From Winogradskyella algicola (GTDB lineage: Bacteria; Bacteroidota; Bacteroidia; Flavobacteriales; Flavobacteriaceae): a stretch of DNA of 64,000 bases. Positions 1-8,547 of this stretch are shown here, piece after piece (position 1 is the stretch's first letter; every line of letters begins with the position of its first letter). The position numbers were made by a program, and so were the translations under genes. Below the pieces are notes generated by a model, which saw only the letters and a program-made list of their open reading frames with translations, was not told the origin of the DNA and made no database searches. The stretch lies in the NCBI RefSeq assembly GCF_005869935.1, contig NZ_SZQF01000001.1:124001-188000 (forward strand), read 5' to 3'.

Positions 1-999
1 TTCACATATTCCATGCGTATTTAGAACACAAAAGTCTGAATCTTCGTAATTTGGAATACCATCTAAATCATGATCTGCTGAAGGATCTATATTATTGGAT
101 TCATCTACGTCTTTTATGCCATCATTATCATCATCTAGATCATCAACATCACTCATTCCATCCTTGTCGTAATCGGGTAAGGTAAGAATGAACATCTTAC
201 CATCACCATTATCTTCAGTAGCAGCAGTTATTGTAGCCTTAGTTATTAACGAACCAGTAGGTGCGATATCATCTAAGTAAAAAAGTGCAATTCCTATGGT
301 CCCCTTATTACCAACAACCCTATCACTTAACCAATAATCAGTTCCAGTAGGTGGTGGACTCACAGCTCCTGGTGTACCTAAACCATTTGGTCCACCTGTA
401 CCTGTGCCGCCAAACCCATAACGAATAGTCGTTTGATTTATAAATGTTTCACCTAAAGACTGCTCAACAGTACTATCTTCTGGATAGCCAAAAAATTCTA
501 TATGCAAACAATTGTTTGCGTTACGCTCAGTAACTGCAATTACACCACTAGAACTGGCAACTATGCCGCCACTGTAAAATAAAGTGTGTTTTTGTGCATC
601 GGTTGTTGCTTCAGAAATGAAATCGTTACAGATGTCATCACCATTTCCGTTAGCTTCGAAAAAATAATTAAGATTTAAAGACTGAAAAGCATCTAATGCG
701 GTTTCATCCCAAGTTGGGCTGTCACTCTTGTTTTCGATTCTAACGCCATTTTTTGCAATCTTATTAATGTTATGGCCTGCAGGACCAAGTTGTGTCATTT
801 CATAAGCTGATGGCACACCAAAGTTGAAATATATGTTACCGTTAACAGTAATACTTTCAATAGTTGCTGGGTGATTTTGATGAGTTTGTATATCGCTCCA
901 TTGAAATGTTACACCAGACTGAATGCTAGGTGCATTTGTTTGAGCCGTTGCACTTGAGACCGCGCCAAAAAAAAGAAAATAGAAAATAGTTTTGTACAT
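1..999 (-). CDS. Secreted protein with thrombospondin type 3-like Ca-binding repeats (partial, C-terminus outside window)
   Basis: The reading frame is open from an ATG at 999 down to base 1 (333 codons), so the C-terminus is missing. The N-terminus MYKTIFYFLFFGAVSSATAQ is a clear signal peptide with an A-x-A-Q cleavage region typical of Bacteroidota. The last 58 visible residues are rich in Asp: motifs DYDKDGMSDVDD, DDDNDGIKDVDES and DHDLDGIPNYEDSD are spaced like thrombospondin type 3 repeats, which bind calcium. The preceding ~250 residues are Gly/Asn/Thr-rich and not recognised. TSP3 repeats often precede a T9SS sorting domain in this family of bacteria, so a surface or secreted protein is likely; the sorting domain itself cannot be seen. 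No enzymatic motif was found. Confidence 0.85.
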   Translation of the reverse strand, partial: MYKTIFYFLFFGAVSSATAQTNAPSIQSGVTFQWSDIQTHQNHPATIESITVNGNIYFNFGVPSAYEMTQLGPAGHNINKIAKNGVRIENKSDSPTWDETALDAFQSLNLNYFFEANGNGDDICNDFISEATTDAQKHTLFYSGGIVASSSGVIAVTERNANNCLHIEFFGYPEDSTVEQSLGETFINQTTIRYGFGGTGTGGPNGLGTPGAVSPPPTGTDYWLSDRVVGNKGTIGIALFYLDDIAPTGSLITKATITAATEDNGDGKMFILTLPDYDKDGMSDVDDLDDDNDGIKDVDESNNIDPSADHDLDGIPNYEDSDFCVLNTHGICE

Positions 1000-1160
1000 A
1001 AGCCTTATAATTTAGGGACTAACTTTTATGCACTTAAAACAAATTTTATGTCAATGGAATTATAAACTTTGAGGGAAGTCTGTGTTTAATTTATATCGTT
1101 AGGAAAAAAACACACTTTACAATAGTAATGATTATCAACGAGTTAAAAAAATAAAATATC

Positions 1161-1180
1161 GATAAAATACATGTTTTATC
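1161..1180. repeat. Short inverted repeat upstream of the partial secreted gene
   Basis: A 7-bp perfect inverted repeat (GATAAAA / TTTTATC) around a 6-nt spacer lies about 160 bp upstream of the start at 999. It may be an operator or just AT-rich structure; nothing else supports a function. Confidence 0.35.
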
Positions 1181-1182
1181 CG

Positions 1183-1208
1183 ACAAAATGCTGAATCTGC
1201 AGCATTTT
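1183..1208 (-). terminator. Terminator of the gene ending at 1210
   Basis: Reading the minus strand just after the stop at 1210 there is a perfect 9-bp stem (AAAATGCTG / CAGCATTTT) with a 6-nt loop, ending in a short T run. It fits a Rho-independent terminator. Confidence 0.6.
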
Positions 1209-1209
1209 A

Positions 1210-2007
1210 TTATATTCTTACCAATATCTTTTTGGTTAAAATATCTTTAGTTTCTGTAATCAATCTTACAATATATACACCTGTACTCATATTACTAAGC
1301 GTATACTCTATGTGCTGATTTTCATTTTCAACGATCTTATTTTCAACTATTTGACCAGAAATAGTATACGTTTCTATATTGCTAATCTTTACATTTTTTG
1401 GGTTATGAACAATAATTGTATTTGAATTGGCAATAAAATTTATATCAATATCTTCAAGTTCAAACTCAGATTGCGATAATGTTTGGGTTTTGAAAAATAT
1501 CTCGAATCTATCTGTAAAAAAGCCAGGATCTGATGAAAATTGAAATGCATCACCACTTCTTAAATCATAAATATTCCCTGTGTATTTGTCTCTCAATCTA
1601 ATACTCTGGTCTCCCATATTATCCATAGAAGTCAATTGAATAGTGAAGTCATAATTTCCAGTACTTTGTAGAGCTAATGGCACTAATTTTTCTTCAGTAA
1701 TTGGTCCATAGGCTTGTACAAGCATAAGTTCTTCATCTAAAATTAGGTTTAAATCGTCAGCAAGAACATCTAAATTTTTAGTTTCGTACCCATCATCAAA
1801 ACTGTCAGATGTCATTGAGCTAAAACTTAGTTGAAGTTCTCTTGCTACCTCTAATCCGTCTAAGCTGATAAATTCTAAAGTAAATCTTTGCATTTCATCT
1901 GCAACACTGTTACTTGATGTGTTTTGTGCAATTGAAACTTGTGTATAGCTAAAAGCTAAAAGAACAAATAGTGTAACGTTTTTCAGGTTAAGTAGTTTTG
2001 TTTTCAT
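1210..2007 (-). CDS. Secreted protein with T9SS type A sorting domain
   Basis: A 265-residue protein with a signal peptide (hydrophobic VTLFVLLAFSY, cleavage near AQ at 27-28). The last ~70 residues have the form of a type A T9SS C-terminal sorting domain: a beta-rich stretch beginning near IVHNPKNVKI, then ETYTISGQIV, the hallmark STGVYIVRL and a basic end TKKILVRI. The protein should be exported by Sec and then carried over the outer membrane by the type IX system. The middle portion (about residues 30-190) is not recognised; it has no catalytic motif and may be an adhesin or structural module. It stands alone, with its own terminator, and reads in the same direction as the neighbouring secreted gene. 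Confidence 0.85.
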   Translation of the reverse strand: MKTKLLNLKNVTLFVLLAFSYTQVSIAQNTSSNSVADEMQRFTLEFISLDGLEVARELQLSFSSMTSDSFDDGYETKNLDVLADDLNLILDEELMLVQAYGPITEEKLVPLALQSTGNYDFTIQLTSMDNMGDQSIRLRDKYTGNIYDLRSGDAFQFSSDPGFFTDRFEIFFKTQTLSQSEFELEDIDINFIANSNTIIVHNPKNVKISNIETYTISGQIVENKIVENENQHIEYTLSNMSTGVYIVRLITETKDILTKKILVRI

Positions 2008-2251
2008 AGTATAAGGTTTAATGTTGTTGAGGTCCTTTTTAACTATGTACTACAATAAAATTTTAAGTCTAATGGATTATTTTCTGAGGGAAAGAATTGT
2101 AATTATCTGATTTACAATTACAATACAATAGTAGCCTCAAGAAATTTAGTTGCAATTCTTATTCGATAAAGTGAGAATAAAGTCGTTAAATCATTAATTT
2201 TTAACCAAAAAGACAAAAAAAATCGACAAAAAGACAGTCATTCCCAAGTAG

Positions 2252-3610
2252 TTAGACCAAGAAATCTACCAAATCCTCGATCTTAGAAATGAGTTGCACT
2301 TTAATCGAAGGGTTCTTAAATGTAATTTTATTGTATTTAGAAACGAAAATTGTAGAAAAGCCTAATTTTTCAGCTTCTAGAATGCGTTGTTCCACACGTT
2401 GTACTGGTCTTATTTCGCCAGATAGTCCAACTTCAGCAGCAAAACAATAATCACTTGGTAAAGCCACATCTTCGTTTGAAGACAAAATTGAAGCCACAAC
2501 TGCTAAATCTATTGCTGGATCGTCAACGGTAATTCCACCTGTAATATTCAAAAAGACGTCTTTGGCTCCCAATCTGAAACCAGCACGTTTCTCTAAAACT
2601 GCCAATAACATATTTAAACGTTTAGCATTAAAACCTGTTGCCGAACGCTGAGGAGTACCATAAACTGCTGTGCTTACTAATGCTTGAACTTCTATCATTA
2701 GTGGTCTTAAGCCTTCAAGCGTAGCTGCAATTGCATTACCCGAAAGTTCCCCATCTTTTTCAGAAATCAATATTTCTGATGGATTAGAAACTTCACGTAA
2801 ACCAGAGCCTTGCATTTCGTAAATACCTAGCTCATTGGTTGATCCAAATCGGTTTTTATGTGCTCTTAAAATTCTAAAGACGTGATTGCGGTCGCCTTCA
2901 AATTGAAGAACAGTATCTACCATATGTTCTAAAATCTTTGGCCCAGCGATATGGCCATCTTTAGTAATATGGCCTATCAACAGAACTGGTGTTGCTGTTT
3001 CTTTAGCAAACTTTATAAGCTCTGTAGTGCATTCTTTTATTTGCGAAATACTTCCTGCAGAAGACTCAATATAATCGCTATGAAGTGTTTGGATAGAATC
3101 TATTATTACCAAATCTGGCTCAACAGCTTCTATTTGCTTAAAAATATTTTGGGTTTTGGTTTCTGTAAGAATATAACAGTTGTTCTCTTTGGGGTTGATG
3201 CGCTCAGCACGCATTTTAATTTGTTTCTGGCTTTCTTCTCCTGAAACATAAAGGGTTTTATACGGTAAGCTTAAAGCTACTTGAAGCAACAATGTACTTT
3301 TACCTATTCCTGGTTCACCACCTAAAAGTGTCAGAGATCCTTGTACCATACCACCTCCAAGAACACGATTAAATTCAGCATCTTGCATATTTAATCGAGC
3401 TTCTTTAGCTGTGTCAATCTCATTAATTTTAAGTGGCTTTGAAACTCGCTTAGTTGTTGATGAGCTCGGTTTCCAATCGTTTTTCTCTGGTTTTTGAATA
3501 ACTTCTTCAGCAATAGTATTCCATTGCTTACAAGAGTTACACTGTCCTTGCCATTTGGCATATTGCGCTCCGCAATTCTGACAAAAAAAAGTTGTTTTTA
3601 CTTTAGCCAT
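2252..3610 (-). CDS. radA: DNA repair protein RadA
   Basis: A 452-residue RadA (Sms), a RecA-like ATPase that drives branch migration during recombination repair. Domains in order: N-terminal C4 zinc finger (Cys10, Cys13, Cys24, Cys27), RecA-type ATPase with Walker A GGEPGIGKST at 97-106 and Walker B LVIIDS near 167, the RadA-specific motif KNRFG, and a C-terminal Lon-protease-like domain (SATGFNAKRLNMLLAVLEKR and the ASILSS region). Length matches the usual ~455 residues. The ATG at 3610 directly precedes the zinc finger and is well supported. It is followed by intergenic DNA, so it is likely monocistronic. Confidence 0.97.
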   Translation of the reverse strand: MAKVKTTFFCQNCGAQYAKWQGQCNSCKQWNTIAEEVIQKPEKNDWKPSSSTTKRVSKPLKINEIDTAKEARLNMQDAEFNRVLGGGMVQGSLTLLGGEPGIGKSTLLLQVALSLPYKTLYVSGEESQKQIKMRAERINPKENNCYILTETKTQNIFKQIEAVEPDLVIIDSIQTLHSDYIESSAGSISQIKECTTELIKFAKETATPVLLIGHITKDGHIAGPKILEHMVDTVLQFEGDRNHVFRILRAHKNRFGSTNELGIYEMQGSGLREVSNPSEILISEKDGELSGNAIAATLEGLRPLMIEVQALVSTAVYGTPQRSATGFNAKRLNMLLAVLEKRAGFRLGAKDVFLNITGGITVDDPAIDLAVVASILSSNEDVALPSDYCFAAEVGLSGEIRPVQRVEQRILEAEKLGFSTIFVSKYNKITFKNPSIKVQLISKIEDLVDFLV

Positions 3611-3668
3611 GTACTTTTAAAACCACAAGATTGAAGCTGATTTTTAGAATGGCTAAATTAAGATAATT

Positions 3669-3818
3669 TTAATTGATGTCTTTAAACCAAGTTGCAATAG
3701 TTAAAAGTTTCACGATTTGTAATTTTGAGTACTTTTCAATTGACACAAAAGACTTGACTTTTTTATACAAAGCTTCAAAATAATAATCTGTAGATAGTCC
3801 TCTTTTAGTTTTCTTCAT
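3669..3818 (-). CDS. Small hypothetical protein overlapping the upstream esterase-like gene
   Basis: A 49-codon frame from the ATG at 3818 (KKTKRGLSTDYYFEALYK...) to a stop at 3669. It overlaps the last 14 bases of the upstream esterase-like gene in another frame. The start is preceded by an AGGAGG-like stretch, but that stretch is part of Glu codons of the upstream gene, and Shine-Dalgarno sites are rare in this phylum. The peptide is basic, with an amphipathic helix-like centre and an aromatic C-terminus (TIATWFKDIN). I do not recognise it. The 4-codon-scale overlap suggests translational coupling, if it is real. A longer frame starting at 3851 is possible but less likely. Confidence 0.45.
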   Translation of the reverse strand: MKKTKRGLSTDYYFEALYKKVKSFVSIEKYSKLQIVKLLTIATWFKDIN

Positions 3819-4986
3819 TGTCCTCCTCCTCTTCTTGTTCGTCTGTATCAACTACGGTTAGTTCATCTATTTTGGAAAAAATAAAATCCCTATCTATATG
3901 ACTTACATCGCTTAACTCTAATGCAGACTCATATAGCTTTTTGGCTTTTTTGTTTTTACCAATTTTCTCTGAGTGCTGCGCTAAATAATAGGTTCCTAAT
4001 AAAGATCCTGGATTGAGTTTTTTAGCTAACCTCCCTATTTTCTCAAGAGATTCTAAGTCGTTGCGTTGCTCAGCAACTTTAACAACTTTTTCGAACTCTT
4101 CTTCTGTAATTGGCTTTTTTATTCCGAATAAATCTTCAATCCTATCGTACCTATCAACAAGATATTTGTCTAGTGTGCCTTCGTATGGTAGCACCTTTTC
4201 TTCTAACTCTTTTTCACGAAGTGGTTTGTAGAGTTCAAAAATTTTATCAAAAGATCTTGCTATTGCACTATTAACCAAAGTATAATGGTTGTCGTTTTCA
4301 AAATCATCAAAATAATAGGTTAGGTACTGATTTTTTACTTGAGATATTTGAGAATTAGCATTTATTACAGCTTCTCTAATGTATGGCAAATCCTTGTCTG
4401 ATGTTGCCATGTAATAGAAAATATCATCTTTGAAAAACTCTAATCGTTTACCCAGATAATCTCTTACTGTACCAGATAAATCTGGACTTATACATACATA
4501 AGCGTTAAACAACGGATCCTCTTTAAACAAATATGAATTAATAAAATTACCCATTAAATCATGACCTACAGCAACTCTAAACTTACTAGTGTTATACCTA
4601 TTATCTAAATATGGTATAAGTTCTTCAGAAACAAAATCATGGAAGCGCAAACCAGATTCTTTTGGTAGACCTGTAACTTCATCGCAATATCCATCATAAC
4701 GTCTTTCGCTGCCTTGTACTACACCTACTATGATAGAACTTGGCATATCATCAAAATATGTTTGAAAATCTACTTGACCTGCAATAGGTTCAAATAAATA
4801 GTCACCATCAAAAACAATAATTAAAGGATATTTGATTTCTGATGAAGGATCGTAATTTTTGGGTAACTTTATTTTAAGTTTACGAACTGCATTTAATTTT
4901 GATGAATTAATTTCATCATAGCTAATTTGCGCAAAAATTGGCATACAAAGGAAACATGCCAAAAGTATTAGGGTAGCTTTTTTCAT
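3805..4986 (-). CDS. Alpha/beta-hydrolase, esterase-like (Asp at nucleophile position), with TPR-like C-terminus
   Basis: A 393-residue exported protein: signal peptide 1-20 (MKKATLILLACFLCMPIFAQ), then a putative-esterase fold (Pfam Esterase, esterase D/enterochelin esterase type) with the strand YPLIIVFDGDYLF and SIIVGVVQ. The nucleophile elbow reads G141-H142-D143-L-M-G, with Asp where active esterases have Ser. Residues ~320-380 (LGTYYLAQHSEKIGKNKKAKKLYESAL) look like a TPR repeat, and the tail is strongly acidic. It lies 77 bp downstream of a close paralogue with the same substitution, so the pair arose by tandem duplication. With Asp as nucleophile the protein could be a non-catalytic binder or have a changed activity; the substrate is unknown. 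Confidence 0.85.
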   Translation of the reverse strand: MKKATLILLACFLCMPIFAQISYDEINSSKLNAVRKLKIKLPKNYDPSSEIKYPLIIVFDGDYLFEPIAGQVDFQTYFDDMPSSIIVGVVQGSERRYDGYCDEVTGLPKESGLRFHDFVSEELIPYLDNRYNTSKFRVAVGHDLMGNFINSYLFKEDPLFNAYVCISPDLSGTVRDYLGKRLEFFKDDIFYYMATSDKDLPYIREAVINANSQISQVKNQYLTYYFDDFENDNHYTLVNSAIARSFDKIFELYKPLREKELEEKVLPYEGTLDKYLVDRYDRIEDLFGIKKPITEEEFEKVVKVAEQRNDLESLEKIGRLAKKLNPGSLLGTYYLAQHSEKIGKNKKAKKLYESALELSDVSHIDRDFIFSKIDELTVVDTDEQEEEEDNEEN

Positions 4987-5063
4987 TTATAAGTAGGTTT
5001 GACTTGGGGTATCAAACATACTAAAATATCGTTAACTTGTGAATTTTTTTCGATGAAATACAG

Positions 5064-6212
5064 TTAGTCGTCCATTGCATCTTGAACCTCGTACATTTTT
5101 TCTAGCATCATTTCCTTATCAATATACTGAGATGGCTCTAACATTAAGCCTGCTTTATAACGAAGTAATGCTTTTCTTAGATTTCCTTCCTTTTCGTAAT
5201 ACATACCCATGTAATAAGCGCCTAGCATAGATTTAGGAAACTCTTTATTAACCAATTTAGCTAACTTTTCTAACGAATCTAAATCATCTCGTTTTTTACA
5301 TGCTGCAGCAATAGCTCTAATGTCATTTTCTGTCAGCTTTTTTTCAAAACCATAAAAATACTCAATGTTTTCGTACTTTTTTATTAGGTAATCATACGGT
5401 GAACCTTCATATGTGAGTATTTTTTCTCTGTATTCTTTACCACTAATCGGCTTATAGAGTGTAAATATTTCATTCAATGCTTTTGGAATGCCTCTACCTA
5501 CGAGTGAGTAATGGTTGGCATCTTCAAAATTGTCGAACTTATAATGGAGTTTGTCATTCTGTATAGACTTTAACTTAGCATCACACTCAACAATATCATT
5601 TCTTAAGACTTTAATATCTGCGTCTGCAGTCGCCATGTAATAAAATGTTTCTTGCTCTAAACCAGATAAACGTTCTTGCAACCTATTAACCATTTCTGGC
5701 GCCAAATCTGGACTTAGACTAATATACGCTCTAAACAATGGTTTATCCTTAAAAAGATAGTAATTGATAAAGTTAGCGCCAAGATCATGCCCAATGATAA
5801 CCTTAAAGTTAGACACTTTATAACTTTCTTCTACATAAGGTATTAATTCACCACTCAAAAACTCATAAAAATTAGCTCCTCCGTCAGAAGGGAAATACGT
5901 ACTATCATCGTAAGAAAAATCTACTTCTCGCGTTGTATCTTGTTTAACGCCAACTACGATACAATCTGGAATATCTTCCCAATACGCCTGATAATCAATA
6001 TTACCCGCAACAGGTTCAAAAAGATAGTCTCCATCTAAAACAATTACCAATGGATACGCTCGTTCTGCTTCAGGGTCATAATTTCTAGGCAATTGAATCT
6101 TTAATTCTCTAGTACCATCTAATTTATAGGAATCAATGGTCTTATAAATAGCTTGTGCATGGCTATTAATTAAAAAACATAATAAAAACAAGGAGGTGAA
6201 GAATGTCTTCAT
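5064..6212 (-). CDS. Alpha/beta-hydrolase, esterase-like paralogue (Asp at nucleophile position)
   Basis: A 382-residue exported protein with signal peptide (MKTFFTSLFLLCFLINSHAQ) and the same architecture as the next gene downstream: LPRNYDPEAE, YPLVIVLDGDYLFEP, IVVGVKQD, then the elbow G141-H142-D143-L-G-A and the strand FRAYISLSPDLAPEM. The catalytic Ser is again Asp at the same residue number. A TPR-like repeat (MLGAYYMGMYYEKEGNLRKALLRYKAGL) ends the protein. The two paralogues are probably co-transcribed. The family is Esterase (PF00756-like); the reaction is uncertain because the nucleophile is not conserved. Confidence 0.85.
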   Translation of the reverse strand: MKTFFTSLFLLCFLINSHAQAIYKTIDSYKLDGTRELKIQLPRNYDPEAERAYPLVIVLDGDYLFEPVAGNIDYQAYWEDIPDCIVVGVKQDTTREVDFSYDDSTYFPSDGGANFYEFLSGELIPYVEESYKVSNFKVIIGHDLGANFINYYLFKDKPLFRAYISLSPDLAPEMVNRLQERLSGLEQETFYYMATADADIKVLRNDIVECDAKLKSIQNDKLHYKFDNFEDANHYSLVGRGIPKALNEIFTLYKPISGKEYREKILTYEGSPYDYLIKKYENIEYFYGFEKKLTENDIRAIAAACKKRDDLDSLEKLAKLVNKEFPKSMLGAYYMGMYYEKEGNLRKALLRYKAGLMLEPSQYIDKEMMLEKMYEVQDAMDD

Positions 6213-6255
6213 ACTGATGGTTGACTTAAAAGTTAAAGCAAGGTAAAAAATATTT

Positions 6256-7215
6256 CTAAATACTTTCTTGCTTTCTATTATAGATTGGTAAATAGATTAA
6301 AGAAATACCTCCAAGAATAATAATAACTAAAGTTTGTGTAGACCACATTATCCAACCAAAGGCTCTGCTTGGGTCTTCAGCAATATTGAATAATGCGAAA
6401 GCTATTACTATGGCTTCAGGAAATGAGCCTATACCACCATTGGTTGCAGCAATGCTAAAACTTGCTAAAATAAACCCTATTAAAATAGCTGCCAATGGTA
6501 TTTTATCCAATTCTGGCAAGGCGAATGTTGTAACATAAAACATAGATAGATACATCACCCAAATGAAGATTGTATGAAAAATAAAAGACCACTTCTTTTT
6601 CATTTTAAAAATACTAAGTGCACCTTCCACCAATCCACCTATAAACTCTTTAATCTTTAATGCCATTTTAGAACCGCTTCTAACGACAAAAATGTACGTT
6701 AAAATAACCAATGCAATAAGAGCTAATGCTCCTATTATTAACGTTGAAGAATTAAGCTTGCTGGCAAAAAAGTTATAAATAAACTCAAACTCTAACGCCA
6801 GTGCCAAACCTATAATTAAAAAAAGCATTATAGTATCCGCAACACGCTCGGAAACTATTGTTCCAAAACCTTTTTCAAAAGGCAAACCTTCATAGTTGGC
6901 TAAAATTGAAGCTCTTGCCACTTCACCCGCTCTAGGTATAGTTAAGTTTATAAGATAAGCAGAATACACCGACATAAAGCTATTGGCCAGCTTGGGTTTA
7001 TAGCCTAAAGGTTCTGCCATAAAAAGCCAACGATATGCTCTAGACAAATGGCTTAAAACACCGAAAATGACACCTAGAATTATCCAAAAATAATCAGCAT
7101 CCTTAAAATACTGAACTAACTTTGAAACAGAGATTTGAGATAATGAGTACCAAACCAGCACCACTCCTAAGAGTAAGGGAATCACAACTTTTAGGATGGA
7201 TTTGAATTTGCTCAA
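6256..7215 (-). CDS. Lysylphosphatidylglycerol synthase TM region / flippase-like membrane protein
   Basis: A 319-residue integral membrane protein with about eight hydrophobic helices. Family marks include LSHLSRAYRW near residue 57, the NLTIPRAGEVARASILANYEGLPFEKGFG region near 90-115, and FSIAATNGGIGSFPEAIV near 255; these fit the UPF0104/AglD-like family related to the flippase half of MprF. Members are thought to move lipids or lipid-linked sugars across the inner membrane, but this one has no known substrate. It begins 6 bp after panD, so it is probably the last gene of a panC-panD operon. The association with pantothenate genes is common in flavobacteria and may be only transcriptional. 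Confidence 0.85.
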   Translation of the reverse strand: MSKFKSILKVVIPLLLGVVLVWYSLSQISVSKLVQYFKDADYFWIILGVIFGVLSHLSRAYRWLFMAEPLGYKPKLANSFMSVYSAYLINLTIPRAGEVARASILANYEGLPFEKGFGTIVSERVADTIMLFLIIGLALALEFEFIYNFFASKLNSSTLIIGALALIALVILTYIFVVRSGSKMALKIKEFIGGLVEGALSIFKMKKKWSFIFHTIFIWVMYLSMFYVTTFALPELDKIPLAAILIGFILASFSIAATNGGIGSFPEAIVIAFALFNIAEDPSRAFGWIMWSTQTLVIIILGGISLIYLPIYNRKQESI

Positions 7216-7221
7216 ACAAAT

Positions 7222-7572
7222 TTATTTTAGGAGATTGGTAGCTTCGTCTGGGAATACTAAAGAGGGTTTAAACACTTTGGCTTCTTCAATATCCATAAAA
7301 GCATAAGTGATTAAAATTAAAATGTCACCAACTGCTACCTTACGTGCAGCTGCGCCATTTAATGTTATTTCACCACTGTTTCTTGGGCCAGGTATACAGT
7401 AAGTTTCGAGACGCTCACCATTGTTATTATTAACAATCTGAACTTTTTCACCTTGTATAATATTGGCAGCATCCATTAAATCTTCATCAATAGTTATACT
7501 ACCAATGTAGTTAAGATCTGCTCCTGTACATTTAACGCGATGTATCTTGGATTTTACAACTTGAATTTGCAT
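7222..7572 (-). CDS. panD: Aspartate 1-decarboxylase
   Basis: A 116-residue PanD, which makes beta-alanine from L-aspartate for pantothenate and coenzyme A synthesis. It is a pyruvoyl enzyme: the pro-enzyme cleaves itself between Gly24 and Ser25, seen here in [10 protein letters not shown], and Ser25 becomes the pyruvoyl group. Other conserved parts are Lys9 (KSKIHR), Tyr22, [15 protein letters not shown] and the [12 protein letters not shown] loop. Length is close to the family norm (~116-126). It lies 13 bp downstream of panC in the same direction, so beta-alanine supply and its condensation with pantoate are encoded together. Confidence 0.97.
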   Translation of the reverse strand: MQIQVVKSKIHRVKCTGADLNYIGSITIDEDLMDAANIIQGEKVQIVNNNNGERLETYCIPGPRNSGEITLNGAAARKVAVGDILILITYAFMDIEEAKVFKPSLVFPDEATNLLK

Positions 7573-7585
7573 GAGGCTAAGATAA

Positions 7586-8437
7586 TTAATTTAAGGCGAT
7601 ATTGTCTATTAGTCTTATATCACCAGCATACACTGCAATGAAAGCTCTGTATGTCTTTTTTGTTGATTTACGTTTTACTGGTTTTAAGGTTTTTGTGTCT
7701 GCAATAATAAAATACTCTAATTCTAAAAGAGGTTGTTTATTAAATTGTTTCTCAACCCATTCCTTTACTTTTTTAGCACTTTTTGTGCCAAACTTAGTTT
7801 TGGCAGTTTTTAATATTTTGTATATAAATGGCGCAGCATTTCTGTGCTCTTCTGATAATCTGGTGTTTCTTGAGCTCATGGCCAAGCCATCTTTTGCTCT
7901 ATGAATCGGACAACCTATTACTTTTACAGGGATATGATAAAGCTCAACTAGTTTCTTGATGATCTGTAATTGTTGAAAATCTTTTTCACCAAAGTACGCT
8001 CTGTTTGGTATTACAATTTCGAATAGTCGTTTTACAATGGTGCCTACTCCATCAAAATGTCCATCTCTAAAAGCTCCTTCCATCTCATTTTCGAGTCCAT
8101 CGAACTTAAAAGATTGAGACTGTACGTCATCGTTGTAAATATCTTCAACTGAAGGTGCGTACACTATAACTTTATCGGTGCTAACAGTTTTTAGCAATTT
8201 TACATCTGCGTCTAGAGTTCTAGGGTATTTAATTAAATCTTCTTTGTTGTCAAACTGTGTAGGGTTGACAAAAATACTGACCACAACAACGTCATTTTCA
8301 CTAAGTCCTTTTTCTACAAGTGATAAATGTCCATTATGTAGTGCCCCCATTGTTGGCACAAAACCAACTGCTTTATTATTAGCCTTGAACTCATCAATAA
8401 GATGAGACAATTCAGATTTATTATGAAAAATTTTCAC
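7586..8437 (-). CDS. panC: Pantothenate synthetase
   Basis: A 283-residue PanC, the ATP-dependent ligase joining pantoate and beta-alanine. The nucleotidyltransferase signature [10 protein letters not shown] (HxGH at 34-37) follows FVPTM, and the loop [20 protein letters not shown], the pantoate-binding motif [13 protein letters not shown] and the KMSKS-equivalent [15 protein letters not shown] are all present. The start at 8437 gives the expected N-terminus ([10 protein letters not shown]). A Bacteroidota-type promoter lies 26 bp upstream. It is the first gene of the panC-panD-(flippase-like) transcription unit and is divergent from the glycogen-synthase-like gene at 8548. Confidence 0.97.
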   Translation of the reverse strand: MKIFHNKSELSHLIDEFKANNKAVGFVPTMGALHNGHLSLVEKGLSENDVVVVSIFVNPTQFDNKEDLIKYPRTLDADVKLLKTVSTDKVIVYAPSVEDIYNDDVQSQSFKFDGLENEMEGAFRDGHFDGVGTIVKRLFEIVIPNRAYFGEKDFQQLQIIKKLVELYHIPVKVIGCPIHRAKDGLAMSSRNTRLSEEHRNAAPFIYKILKTAKTKFGTKSAKKVKEWVEKQFNKQPLLELEYFIIADTKTLKPVKRKSTKKTYRAFIAVYAGDIRLIDNIALN

Positions 8438-8462
8438 TTTGGTAACAAAAAATTAACGCGTG

Positions 8463-8470
8463 CAAACATA
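8463..8470 (-). promoter_or_regulatory. -7 element of the panC promoter
   Basis: TATGTTTG on the minus strand matches the Bacteroidota -7 consensus TAnnTTTG and lies 26 bp from the panC start. Confidence 0.55.
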
Positions 8471-8501
8471 ATATTTTACTGGCAATCTGCACAAATTTTT
8501 G

Positions 8502-8509
8502 TAATTTTG
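8502..8509 (+). promoter_or_regulatory. -7 element of the promoter for the gene at 8548
   Basis: TAATTTTG matches TAnnTTTG, 38 bp before the ATG at 8548. With the minus-strand element at 8463 it forms a divergent promoter region. Confidence 0.55.
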
Positions 8510-8547
8510 CATGTTTTTTACTTTTAATTTACAAAAGCAGCAGATTT

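Noticed and set aside
2951..3244. 97-codon ORF antisense to radA
   Set aside because: It lies entirely inside the conserved ATPase coding region in the opposite direction; a shadow frame.
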